Source: Diphasiastrum complanatum
Lineage: Eukaryota > Streptophyta > Lycopodiopsida > Lycopodiales > Lycopodiaceae
Direction of reading: 5' to 3'
NCBI GenBank assembly: GCA_029204225.1
Contig: CM055093.1
Coordinates: 26,819,566-26,883,565 of the forward strand
Length of the DNA stretch: 64,000 bases
In this document: positions 10,763-20,335 of the stretch, one piece after another
Layout: every line of letters begins with the position of its first letter
Position numbering within the stretch: position 1 is the stretch's first letter
Notes under the pieces: generated by a model
What the model saw: only the letters and a program-made list of their open reading frames with translations
What the model was told of the DNA's origin: nothing
Databases searched by the model: none
Made by a program: the position numbers and the translations under genes

Positions 10763-12960
10763 TTTCTTCATTCCTCGCTCTCCACCACCTCTCCTGGAGG
10801 ACCTCCGCATTTGGACTGCTTATGCTACTAGCTTGAATACCATCCCTACCGACTCACCTATCTCTATATCTCCACGACCATCTGAGTTTTCTTTCTTCAC
10901 ATCTGACATGTTACTTGCAACCATTAAGAAGATGAAGTCCCACAAGGCCAGAGATATTGAAGATCTTGAGTCTGAACTCCTTTCCCATGCCTCCGACTTA
11001 CTCGCTCCCACCATAGCCACCCTTCTTAACTCCGCAGTTGTTTCTGGTTTCACATCTTCCTGGTGCACTAACCCCATCCATAAGAATGGTGACCCCATGA
11101 TTCCGAGTAACTACTGCACCATGATGATTAGGCATGTCCTGGAAAAGCTATATGGTACTATACTTCAGTCTGTTGTGAGATCAGAGGCGGAGACTAGGAG
11201 ACTATATGCTATGTTTCATGCGGGTTGTCGAGCTCATCACTCTACTACATATCACATCTTCACACTATGGGCCTTGATTGAGGAGGCTACGCACAAGTGA
11301 TAGAGGGTTTACTGTTGTTTTGTGGACTTTAGGAAAGCCTTTGATTCTGTTCCTCGTTCATTACTCATCCAGAGACTCCGAAACCTCGGCTTCTCCACCA
11401 ACATCATTCTTGCTGTGATGGCACTTTATGAGCGTGTCCTGGGATGTTTCCGGCATAGCAATGGCCTATCCGATCACATTTGGAGTAGTATTGGGGTGAA
11501 GCAGGGTTGCTCCCTCTCACCAATCCTTTTGGCTTGTATATTGATGAGTTGGAGAGAGTCATTACACAGTGCAGTGGTGTTGGTTGTAGGATTGGGGACA
11601 TCTTGATTGTTATCCTCCTTTATGCCAATGATGTGATATTGGTCTCACCGACCAGAGAGGGTCTACAGCAACAGTTGGATTGCTTACAGGAGTTCTGCAC
11701 CAGTGGTGCCTAGGGGTGAACATTGGGAAGACCAAGGTCATGGTCTTTAACACTTCTCGAGCATTCATGCAGCGACAGGAGCTTACTTTTGATGGACAGG
11801 TTCTAGCTTCATATACATACTTGGGGATCCTTTTCTCGGGTCCTACTGTTAGCATGAGATAGGCCGCTACCAATCGACTGGGAAGGGACATGCCTCCCTT
11901 GTCCAGCTAGAGAGATTTTGTTTTCGGAAGTCCATTCAGGATGCTCGCAGTAAGTGTCGTCTCTTTGATACCATTGTCACCCCTACGGCTCTATATGCGA
12001 TAGAGGCATGGTGTACAGGTCTCCCATCTTCACATTGGGCTAGTCTTTCACGATTACAAACCACCTTGCTAGCTCGGCTGATCCAAGCGAAGCCTTCTGT
12101 CCCACATGAGATTCTCCTGGCCGAGTTTGCAATTCCACCTATACAAATCGAAGCAGCTCTTCAGCTCATTACCTACATACCGAGCATACAGGCGTTACCA
12201 GATATAGACAGACGATACATACAGATTGCGCTATCCTCCTCACAGAGTCTTCATGATCAGGGCTACAGATTATCATGGTTCTCTCAGGCATCTTACCTCC
12301 TACTGGAGTCATTTGGTATCTCCATCACAGAGCTTCCCTCGGGCACCCATGAGTATATTAGACGATTCCTCTATCGCGCATATCTAGAGCAGACTTGGCG
12401 TAACCAGTTAGGGGTTAAGCCAGAGTTCTACCGGACTCATTTTTTGGAGTTGGATACATCAGGGACCCCGGTCATGCCACGCTACTTGGATTCGGGACTA
12501 TCACATTGCCTCAGATTCACTTTGGGACAGCTCAGGGTGTCGTCTCATCAGCTAGCTATTGAGACTGGGAGATTCCATGGTATTCCTAGAGAGGAGCGGA
12601 TTTGCCAGTTATGCTCTCTAGGTGAGGTGGAGTCTGAGGAGCATTTTATCTTTAGATGCCTTGTATACTCTGAGATCAAAGGGCAATATCATTGCTTGTT
12701 CCGAGACATGCCCACTAGTCTACGCTCTCTCATAGCCCATGAGGACCCACAATGTGTCGCTCTGATGGTACGCGAGATGTTCATATTACGGAGAGATCTA
12801 TACAGGACATCCCAACATTTTACCTCACAGCCATTGATTGCTTCCTTCTTTTGCTAGGTGGAGATCACATGATTTAGTGCATGAGGATGAGGATTATGAC
12901 AATAATGAGGATGATGGCCGCTTACATGCCCACAGAGACATACTATTACACATGCTCATG
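10763..12960 (+). pseudogene. LINE copy 1a: 5'-truncated ORF2 (RT to C-terminus)
   Basis: Starts inside the endonuclease-RT linker and runs through RT into the C-terminal zinc-knuckle region. Recognisable parts are FVDFRKAFDSVPR (about 11316), GVKQGCSLSP (about 11494), the catalytic box changed to YANDV (YADD in intact copies), and RICQLCS...HFIFRC (about 12597-12658). Stop codons and frameshifts break the frame near 11300 and 11865. The stretch 12066-12857 is still open and ends at a stop just after a PIP-like motif, QPLIASFF (12828-12851). The loss of one catalytic Asp plus the breaks means it is dead. Confidence 0.9.
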
Positions 12961-13915
12961 CTCATTTATACAGAGAGTCTCTCCACTCGAGTCTTGAGTT
13001 CATCAGACATGACGAGCAGGCCCACTATATATGGACTCGCATCATGGGTCAAGATCTTGGTTTGGATAGAGATCTTTTCATTGCAGCATGTTACTTTCCA
13101 CCAGAGTCTTCGTCTTTTGCTAAGAGTATTGGATCTCCCTATCAGGACCTCTCACCGGATATTATCAAATTCTCAGAGCTGGGGCATATTCTCCTCATTG
13201 GGGAATTTAATGCCTAGACATCTTCACGACAAACAGAGTTCTTGACACCACGGATCAGCTGCGTATTTGTGCCCTTGACAATGATACGCTTGAAGTTACC
13301 AGGACTTCCGCAGACGGTTTGGGACTTACTACTCCATGTGGTGAGCATTTACTGTAGTTTGGAGAGGCACATGAGATAGCCATTTATAATGGCTTACCCG
13401 CCTGTCCACATATAGACAATTATACATGCCACCCTCACAGTGGAGGACATAGCGTCGTTGACTATCTCATGGGGGTTGTAACCATAGTCTCTGACTTCCA
13501 CGTTTCCCCCACCACCCTTTCTGATCACTCCTCTCCTTCGATATCGGCCATCTTCCGCCCACTCATCCATCTTCACTACCTATGGTTGCCCGAGCACCCA
13601 GGTACACATTTGATCCCATTTACATGCCACTATATCGGCAGTCTTGGGCTTTGCTTTTACACTCCTTTCCTCATGACCGTCCAGTCGACATCCAAGCCGC
13701 TTTTCTCACCACCTCTCTCCACACTACTGCATCACTACCTCTCCCCAGCAAACCCCATCCCAACAAGACTCGACGCACACCTCAACCATTGCACCCTCCA
13801 TGGTACGATACCGAGTGTCGTTCTCTTCTTCAGTCAGTAACCTATGCACGTATCCATGACGCTCCTACCATCGTGTTCTCCACCGTAAGAAGCGTTCCTA
13901 TGATGATTCTGAAGG
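12960..13915 (+). pseudogene. LINE copy 1b: endonuclease segment joined to ORF2 C-terminus
   Basis: At about 12950-12970 the sequence passes from the end of ORF2 (as at 61936-61990) straight into the middle of the endonuclease domain (as at 22050), without any 3' UTR, stop or ORF1. It continues through the endonuclease and the linker (ending TATGATGATTCTGAAGGA), with many stops and frameshifts. The junction falls where both partners carry GTTGC/CATG-like bases, so template switching or recombination between copies is likely. Confidence 0.75.
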
Positions 13916-14071
13916 ATGGTTGCAGGCTTGGGGACATCTTGATTGCTATCCTCCTTTATGGCAATGATGTGGTACTGGTCTCATCGACCAGAGAGAGTCT
14001 ACAACGACAGTTGGATTGCTTACATGAGTTTTACACCAGGTGGGGACTAGAGGTGAACATTGGGAAGCAAG

Positions 14072-14537
14072 CAATGTTTCCTCGAAATGCGTTTCAGACG
14101 CTGAAACGCGTTCGAAACGGGCCGTACGAAATGACCCCGTTTTGAAACGCCGTTTCAGTGTTTGAAACGACTGAAAAAAGAAAAAAGAATAAAAAAAAAC
14201 ACCAAATTTTTTTTCAAAACCGCACCATTGTATTGGCAATGGGCATGAATAGATTCTCGCAACCTCATAACCTATCCATGACAGTATCAATAATTGACTG
14301 AGGAAAGTGACCATAGTCACCATACACAGATTCTCCTCTTGAAATTGAATTCTCTAGAGCATTCTCATGAAATTGCATGTATCTACTTGTTACTAGACTT
14401 TCTATGACATTTGTAAACCCCAAAATCCCCTTTTTAGAAAAAAAAAAACACCTAAAAATAATTTCTCGTTTCGAACCTGAACCAAACGTTTCATACGCGT
14501 TTCAAAATGACGTACGAAACGAGCCCATGAAACATTG
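14072..14537. mobile_element. Non-autonomous hAT-like element inside a LINE
   Basis: A 466-bp insertion whose ends are inverted: left CAATGTTTC, right GAAACATTG. It is flanked by the perfect 8-bp direct repeat GAAGCAAG (14064-14071, 14538-14545). The host LINE continues in register on both sides (AACATTGGGAAG / AAGGTTATGGTC). Both ends are rich in GAAACG/CGTTTC motifs, including GAAACGCGTTCGAAACG. There is no coding sequence. It belongs to the same structural class as 8784-9210 and 56280-56899 but has different terminal bases. Confidence 0.88.
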
Positions 14538-14633
14538 GAAGCAAGGTTATGGTCTTCAATAGTTCTCGAGCATTCATGGAGCGATAGGAGCTTATTTTTG
14601 ATGGACAGGTTCTAAAGGTGGTCCCTTCCTATA

Positions 14634-15081
14634 TGTCACAATCCCTACTTGCTGCAAACCTCCAGGTGCCGGTTACCCACAAGACACCGAACGATTCACG
14701 TTCCACCCCGCCATAGGACCTAATCTGGGTCCACCCTCCGTGCCCTGGCCTGTGACCGTATCAAGCTGGATCCGACCTCCATCCTAGACGGCGTCCCATA
14801 CCACCGCCTAGGCTCTCAGCCATCTCCTGCCTCATGCTAGCAGACATCTTGGCCGTGCACACGCTCTCCATCCACCTCCTCCTAGGTAGATAGAATGGAT
14901 GGCAAATGAGTCCTCCTCCCCTTGTATACCTCCAAGGAGAGAGACTCCAAGCTATGTGCACACCTAGATCATGACACGTGCCAACCATGCAGGTTCACGA
15001 GTCACCGGTCAAGTCTATAGGCCCAGTCATCTTCCAGTCTCAAGTCTGGGTTTGGGACCCAAGAAAGTTGGGTCCCTAACA
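14634..15081 (-). repeat. 3' LTR of the gypsy chromovirus
   Basis: A 448-bp repeat beginning TGTCACAATCC and ending CCTAACA on the plus strand. It is highly similar along its length to 19248-19688, differing by scattered substitutions and short indels, which points to a moderately old insertion. Confidence 0.95.
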
Positions 15082-15094
15082 TTCCCTCTTCCTT
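15082..15094 (-). promoter_or_regulatory. Polypurine tract
   Basis: On the minus strand the bases directly before the 3' LTR read GGAAGAGGGAA, the position and composition expected for the plus-strand primer of a gypsy element. Confidence 0.8.
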
Positions 15095-15109
15095 AAAAAA
15101 ATTCCTTAT

Positions 15110-15319
15110 CTAAGGAAGAAAACCAGGGAACCTCAATTTAAGGTCATGTTCCTTTTCACAAGTATCATCGTCCTCAAAACTTCCTTTCCAACGAACCAAG
15201 CACTCAATTACCGGCTGGTTCATGAGTCCACGTTGACGTACATCAACAATGGCCTGTGGTTCAGAAGGTACAAAGGATGTCAGGTCCTCCAGCCGAACTA
15301 AATCCTCCTGAAGTATCAA
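15110..15319 (-). pseudogene. Chromodomain-like C-terminus of gypsy integrase
   Basis: Contains PQAIVDVRQRG, ECLVRWKGS and EKEHDLKLRFPGF, the layout of a chromoviral chromodomain (hydrophobic strand, LVRWKG strand, acidic bend, helix ending in F.GF). In the family such domains guide integration to marked chromatin. The Trp of the usual TWE motif is Cys here (DDTCE), which would remove one wall of the aromatic cage. It is at the end of pol next to the polypurine tract, as expected. Confidence 0.8.
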
Positions 15320-15571
15320 GTCATCCTTTCCACCAAGTCGTTCCTTTAAACGACTAATGTGAAATATTGGATGAACTTTAACTCCTTGAGGTAGCTCCAG
15401 CTGATAGGCATTCCCATGGCGTTTCTTTACTATACGGAATGGCCTTGCATAACAAGGTGATAACTTAGGACATTTTCCAGTCTTTAGTACCTTAGAATCT
15501 TTTGGGATTCTAAGATATACCCAAGCTCCTTCCTCATAGAGCCTAGGTTGTCGCTTTTGATTAGCGTAAAA

Positions 15572-16343
15572 CTAGGCTCTATCTTGAGCCGTTTTTACGT
15601 TCTCACGAGCAACAAGCAACATTTCTTGCATATCATGCAGGAAATCTACTGCTGCTTTAACCTTGAGGCCTTTGAGGCCCACTGAGATGGGAGCCCTAGG
15701 CTGGAAACCATACATCAGAGAAAATGGACTAAAACCCGTCGCTGAGTGCTTTGCGTTGTTATACGCAAACTCAATCATTGGAAGGTACCTTTCCCAATCC
15801 GAGACTCTAATTTCTCAAAGACCGCTTGCCAGAATTTGCCAGTGAACTTTGGATCTCGATCACTAACAATGTCATTCGACAAACCAAACAACCTGAACAA
15901 CTTTTCAACAAAAAGCTGAGCAAGTTAGGAAGCTTTGACAGTTTGCTTGGTTGGTATGAACTGCGCCATTTTAGTTACCTGTCAACTATTACCCAAATGG
16001 CATCATTTTGCTTCCCCGTCCGAGGTAGCCCAACCACAAAGTCCATGGAAATACTTTCCCACTTTCTTTCGGGAATTTCCAAGGGCATTAACAAACCAGC
16101 TGCCTTAAGTCTTTCAGCTTTATTAACTTGGCATTGTGCACACTTGCGAACATATGCCTCCACGTGACTTTTTACGTTCGGCCAATAAAAGTTCCTTTTT
16201 ACTAAGTCAAGCGTCCTTTGAGCGCCAGGGTGCCCTGCACACGGGCTGTCATGACATTCATGCAGGATTTGGGCCCTTATATCATCATTTTCTGGCACAC
16301 AATCTTTTCCATTCCAGAAAAGCAACCCATTCCTAAGAATCAT
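15572..16343 (-). pseudogene. Gypsy integrase (HHCC and DDE core), frame broken
   Basis: The minus strand at 16343-15975 carries the zinc-binding domain: HECHDSPCAGHPG and later KCAQCQVNK. It then has the start of the catalytic core, SMDFVVGLPRTG, with the first Asp of DDE. After a frame break, 15778-15572 carries FAYNNAKHSATGFSPF, the end of the core, and DFLHDMQEM. The glutamate region between them is damaged. Order and spacing match chromoviral integrases. Confidence 0.9.
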
Positions 16344-17409
16344 TTTCTCCGTATCTTGTCCTGAGGAGAAATCTTGGAATCCTGCATTCCAAGCTCATCA
16401 CTAGATCTAGAAGAACCTGCCAAGACGTCTAGCCAAAGACGACCGAAGTACCTATCAGTCTTACACAAATCTCTTAAGGACAAATACAACTCAGATTGGA
16501 TCTCAGAAAAGCTTAACCGATTAACCTCTCCAATCCGGCTTAAGGCATCCGCGACACTATTAGAAGTACCCTTCTGGTACTCAATGTCATAATGAAATTC
16601 TTGGAGCATCTCTGACCATCTGGCCTTACGACCCTAAGGTCGACCGCATCGTTAATATACTTTAACGCTTGATGGTCAGTAACTATAGTAAACTGGGAGC
16701 CCTACAAATAATGTCTCCAAACTTTCAGGGCATGAATAACAGCAAAAAGTTCCTTGTCATAGGTGGAATACCGCCTTTGAACAGGGTCCAACTTCTTGCT
16801 TTCAAAAGCAACCGGTCTACCAGCCTGATAAAGGACTGCGCCTATAGCATAGTCACTGGCATCCGTTTCAAGTACATACGGCTTGTTAGGATCCACTATG
16901 TGTAGAATAGGCGTTGTAGTTACACAGTATTTGAGGTTCTCAAAACTCTGATTCAACTCTTCAGTCCAAGTAACCGGAGGACTGAACTTACTGTGTCGGC
17001 TAACTCTTTTAGCCCCTCTAAGAACATTCGTCAAGGCTAATGCAATTAATGCATAGTTCAAGATGAATCTATGAAAAAACCCCGTAAAGCCCAAAAAGGA
17101 CTTAACCTCCCGGATGGTTTTAGGGATAGGCCATTCACATACTTGTCGGACTTCATTTGGGTCAATTTCCAACCCATGGTCCGAAATAATGTGACCAAGG
17201 TATAACAACCTTTTCTGGAAGAACACACATTTGGACTCCTTGGCAAAAAGCTTCTCCTGTCTAAGTAACTTTAAGACAGTCCTAAGATGCTCCTCATCCT
17301 CCTCCAAGGTCTTACTATAGATGAGAATATCATCCAAGTGGACTATTACGAACTTTCCCAGATGTGGACAAAGAAGATCGTTCATCATCTGCTGGAATCG
17401 TTGGAGCAT
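16340..17409 (-). pseudogene. Gypsy reverse transcriptase (C-terminal part) and RNase H
   Basis: The stretch 17409-16702 is open and contains the RT active site [11 protein letters not shown], the connection LGHIISDHGLEIDP and FLGFTGFFHRF, and RNase H (VLETDASDYAIGAVL, YSTYDKELFAVI). After a break near 16650, 16609-16340 continues with RNase H and the tether (EYQKGTSNSVADALSR). Upstream it joins 17400-17950 with a frameshift at about 17405. Confidence 0.93.
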
Positions 17410-17950
17410 TTGTCAAGCCTAATGGTAAAACCAGAAACTCATAATGGCCGTACCTAGTTCTAAACCCGGTTTTTTCAACGTCCTCAATCTTTATGCGAAT
17501 TTGATGATACCTTGATCTCAAATCGATTTTGGTGAAGTACTTTGCACCATGCAATCGATCAACCAGTTCGTCCATTCGCGGCAAAGGATAATGGTTTTTA
17601 ATCGTTAATTTATTCAACTTTTTAAAGTCCACACAAAGACGAGTGCCTCCGTCTTTTTTATCAACAAGGAGCACAGGTGCCCCCCAAGGAGATATACTAG
17701 GCCTTACATGGCCCATCTTAAGGTAATTTTGCAGTTGCCTATAAACTTCATCCTCCTCAGTATTACTCATCCTATATGGATACAGTGATATAGGAGAACT
17801 ACCAAGAATCAGTTTAATACCATGGTCAACACCCCTAGATGGGGGAGGACACTCAGGAAGCTGCTCAGGAAACACATCGTTAAATTCTTGCCTAAGTTTT
17901 CTAAAAATTTCACCTTCTTTCCTAAAAGTCTTGTAAATACTGATCCAGGG
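17400..17950 (-). pseudogene. Gypsy reverse transcriptase, N-terminal part
   Basis: Contains [62 protein letters not shown], and [15 protein letters not shown] with the first catalytic Asp. It follows gag almost directly: the zinc knuckle and the protease that should lie between are absent, a clean internal deletion at about 17930. It runs into the YxDD part (HLDD) after a frameshift at about 17405. Confidence 0.92.
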
Positions 17951-18420
17951 GCCGGTTCCCCATATGGATCGTTGCATACTGACGGCAAAATTCAAAATCA
18001 TCAAGAATAGGAAGGAAGGCCGCCTTAAAGGCCTTACTGAAATCCTCCCAATTCCTAGGAACTTCAGGCTTACCCCTTAAATCTTGCCACCAGGTTAAAA
18101 GCTTTACCTCGCAGGTACATGACGGCGATCTTGTTATCCTCGGATGAATCATGCATGGAAAAATGCGAATTCCATCGATCCAACCACTACAAGACCACCT
18201 CCGGGGTTCTATCCTTCTTTTCCCCAGCAAAAACTTCAGGAGTGAACAAGGATTGATGCACCAATTGCCTTAGCTGCGTCAATTCCTTGAAACCCTGCTG
18301 ATCCCGACTGTGCTTAGCTTGCATATCCACAATCTGTTGCTATAGATTGTTAATAGCCAGCATCAAAGCATCAAGATCTAAAACAGAGGTAGATACCGTA
18401 ACCTCATTAACAGGGGACAT
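17930..18420 (-). pseudogene. Gypsy gag fragment
   Basis: A Met at 18420 opens MSPVNEVTVSTS. A stop (18343 region) and frameshifts follow. Recognisable gag parts include DRWNSHFSMHDS-like sequence near 18160-18180, [17 protein letters not shown] and [17 protein letters not shown]. It aligns by eye with the gag at 50198-50811. It ends abruptly, without a CCHC knuckle, at the junction with RT. Confidence 0.8.
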
Positions 18421-19233
18421 AGGCTGTGTGGTAGGGAGTAGGCTCCATTTTTACAAGAAGAAGAGAGGTGAATTAAGAAGAGATGATAGAAGGAATCAAA
18501 AGCTACTCAAGGAAGTAGATACAAGACTACTCTTGCTGTCTCTTCACAAACCAAATGGTATTGTCCATGGCTGCCAAGAGGAATAAGAGAGAGCAAAGAG
18601 AAGGATGCACCACCACCTCCACCTCTTTTCACAAAAAACAGATGCATGGGAGAGGTACGCCTCCCTCTGTATGCCAACCTAGCACCTGCCAAGTGGCCTT
18701 GCCATGCCACCTAGCTTCCACCTCAGCTTACTGGCCAACTCCTGGCAACCAGCTAGCTGGCTCATAGCCCCCTCCCCCCCTTCTATTTCTTGTTTTTCTT
18801 CAAACTGTCCATCGCTGGCAGACAGGAACAGGGGGAAGAAAAACTTGCTTAAATTCCCCAATTTCACCAGCAAGGAATCTGGAAGGCATCGCAACAGCAG
18901 GGTGCTACCATCTGCCACCTCACTTGGCCCAAAAGATGCCACGTGGCAGATTTGCCAACTAGTTTTTGGCCACCACCACTGGACAGGCAGCGATGGAAAA
19001 AATTCAATTTTTTGTTATTTGCTGAGGAGGGCCCCCACGTGGCAGGGCTTCCATGGGCCCCCCAACTGTTTTTCCTAAACTTTTTTCTTCAAAATTTTGA
19101 GAAAACAGCGCAAAGAAGAACCTTAAAAGATGCATAGAAAACGCATTTCAAATCCGTTTTGAAATCCGTCATAAGCAACATAAATTACAAGAAAACCACG
19201 ACGGATCAACGCACTTGCTTTCAGCATGCAGTG
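18421..19233 (-). other. Gypsy leader between primer-binding site and gag
   Basis: Non-coding element sequence. It contains CCACCTG/GCCAACT-rich stretches and short open frames of no recognisable family. Its position between PBS and gag start identifies it as the element's untranslated leader. Confidence 0.6.
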
Positions 19234-19245
19234 GCTCTGATACCA
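19234..19245 (-). promoter_or_regulatory. Primer-binding site, initiator Met tRNA
   Basis: On the minus strand the bases just inside the 5' LTR read TGGTATCAGAGC, the standard complement of the 3' end of plant initiator-Met tRNA used by gypsy and copia elements. Confidence 0.92.
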
Positions 19246-19247
19246 TA

Positions 19248-19688
19248 TGTTACAATCCCTACTTACTGCAAACCTCCAGGTGCCGATTAACCACAAGAGA
19301 CCGAACAATTCACGTTCCACCCCGCCGTAGGACCCGGGTCCACCCTCCGTGCCCTGGCCTGTGACCGTATCAAGCTAGATCCGACCTCCACCCTAGACGG
19401 CGTCCCATACCACCGCCTAGGCTCTCAGCCATCTCCTGCCTCATGCTAGCAGACATCCTGGCCGTGCACACGCTCTCCATCCACCTCCTCCTAGGTAGAT
19501 AGAATGGATGGCAAATGAGTCCTCCTCCCCTTGTATACCTCCAAGGAGAGAGACTCCATGCCATGTGCACCTAGATCATCACACGTGGCAACCATGCAGG
19601 TTCACGAGTCACCGGTCAAGTCTACAAGCCAAGTCATCGTCCAGTCTCAAGTCTGGGTTTGGGACCCAAGGGAGTTGGGCCCCTAACA
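19248..19688 (-). repeat. 5' LTR of the gypsy chromovirus
   Basis: A 441-bp copy of 14634-15081. It begins TGTTACAATCC and ends CCTAACA on the plus strand. The primer-binding site follows it on the minus strand. Confidence 0.95.
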
Positions 19689-19940
19689 CTATCATACCTG
19701 GAGATCCTTTTCTCGGGTCCTACTTTTAGCATGAGACAAGCCGCTACCACTCGACTGGGGAAGGCACATGCCTCCCTTGTTCAACTAGAGCGATTTTGTT
19801 TCCGGAAGTCCATCCAGGATGCTCGCAGTAAGTGTCACCTCTTTGATACACCCCTTTGTCACCTCTTTGTCACACCTACGGCACTATATGCGGCAGAGAC
19901 ATGGTGTACAGGTCTCCCCTCTACACACTGGGCGACATTC

Positions 19941-20280
19941 CAGTACGACGACCGAAGCTACAGCATCCTCTACGCTCCTCCAAGCCCAGGGCTCTTCACC
20001 GGAGGCCAACGCCTGCTTCTCACCATATCATGCAATTTTTCTATCCACTTAGCCAGTTTGTTAACTTATATCAGTTTTCTCTTTCCCTTTGTGTAGCTGG
20101 TGGTTAAGCTACTGATATTGTACCTCGACAGAGCTAGAGGTTAAGCTTTGTTTTCCTCTCTGTTTTCTAGTGATGGTTTAGCTTTTAGGAATAAGTCCCA
20201 TGTGGACAATGCTCGTTCTTTTTTTGATGTACTTTCTACTTGTCTTATGTGCCCACAGACATTAATCTAATTCTAATTCT

Positions 20281-20283
<3 letters not shown>
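19941..20283 (+). mobile_element. Type-B LINE C-terminus and 3' UTR attached to a type-A copy
   Basis: After 19940 the sequence resembles the end of copy 3 (30290-30694): a DIPVRRPK reading like its DVPVRRSK, then the UTR with GGTGGTTAAGCT, AATAAGTCC, GGACAATGCT, TCTTATGTGCCC and GACATTAAT, ending CTAATTCTAATTCT before (CT)n. The 3' arm of the terminal hairpin is deleted here. The switch from type-A RT to type-B end makes this copy a mosaic. Confidence 0.8.

Positions 20284-20330
<47 letters not shown>
20284..20330 (+). repeat. (CT)n tract at a LINE-LINE junction
   Basis: Pure CT dinucleotide repeat between the 3' end of one LINE (CTAATTCTAATTCT) and the first bases of the next (CCACCATGG). 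The two LINEs share orientation. Confidence 0.98.
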
Positions 20331-20333
<3 letters not shown>

Positions 20334-20335
20334 CC

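Larger units (their letters stand above)
14634..19688 (-). mobile_element. Ty3/gypsy chromovirus with both LTRs, nested in a LINE
   Basis: A 5,055-bp element in the minus orientation: 5' LTR 19248-19688, primer-binding site 19234-19245, leader, gag, pol and chromodomain-like end, polypurine tract 15082-15094, 3' LTR 14634-15081. Target duplications are CTATA (14629-14633) and CTATC (19689-19693), one mismatch. The plant LINE RT sequence continues across the insertion. The gag zinc knuckle and the protease are missing between gag (about 17930) and RT, so the element is internally deleted as well as frameshifted. Confidence 0.93.
13916..19940 (+). pseudogene. LINE copy 1c: RT segment split by a hAT-like and a gypsy insertion
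   Basis: From about 13916 the sequence jumps from the linker to the RT catalytic region (box changed to YGND) and continues to 14071. A hAT-like element intervenes (14072-14537). LINE sequence resumes at 14538-14633, is broken by a gypsy element (14634-19688), and resumes again with CATACCTGGAGATCC to about 19940. Joining the flanks restores the order of the RT segment seen in copy 2. At about 19940 it switches again to a type-B C-terminus. Confidence 0.8.

Noticed and set aside
14063-14545. 9-bp duplication (GGAAGCAAG) pointing to a Mutator-like element
   Set aside because: Placing the border one base inward gives an 8-bp duplication and symmetrical CAATGTTTC/GAAACATTG ends, which fits hAT better.
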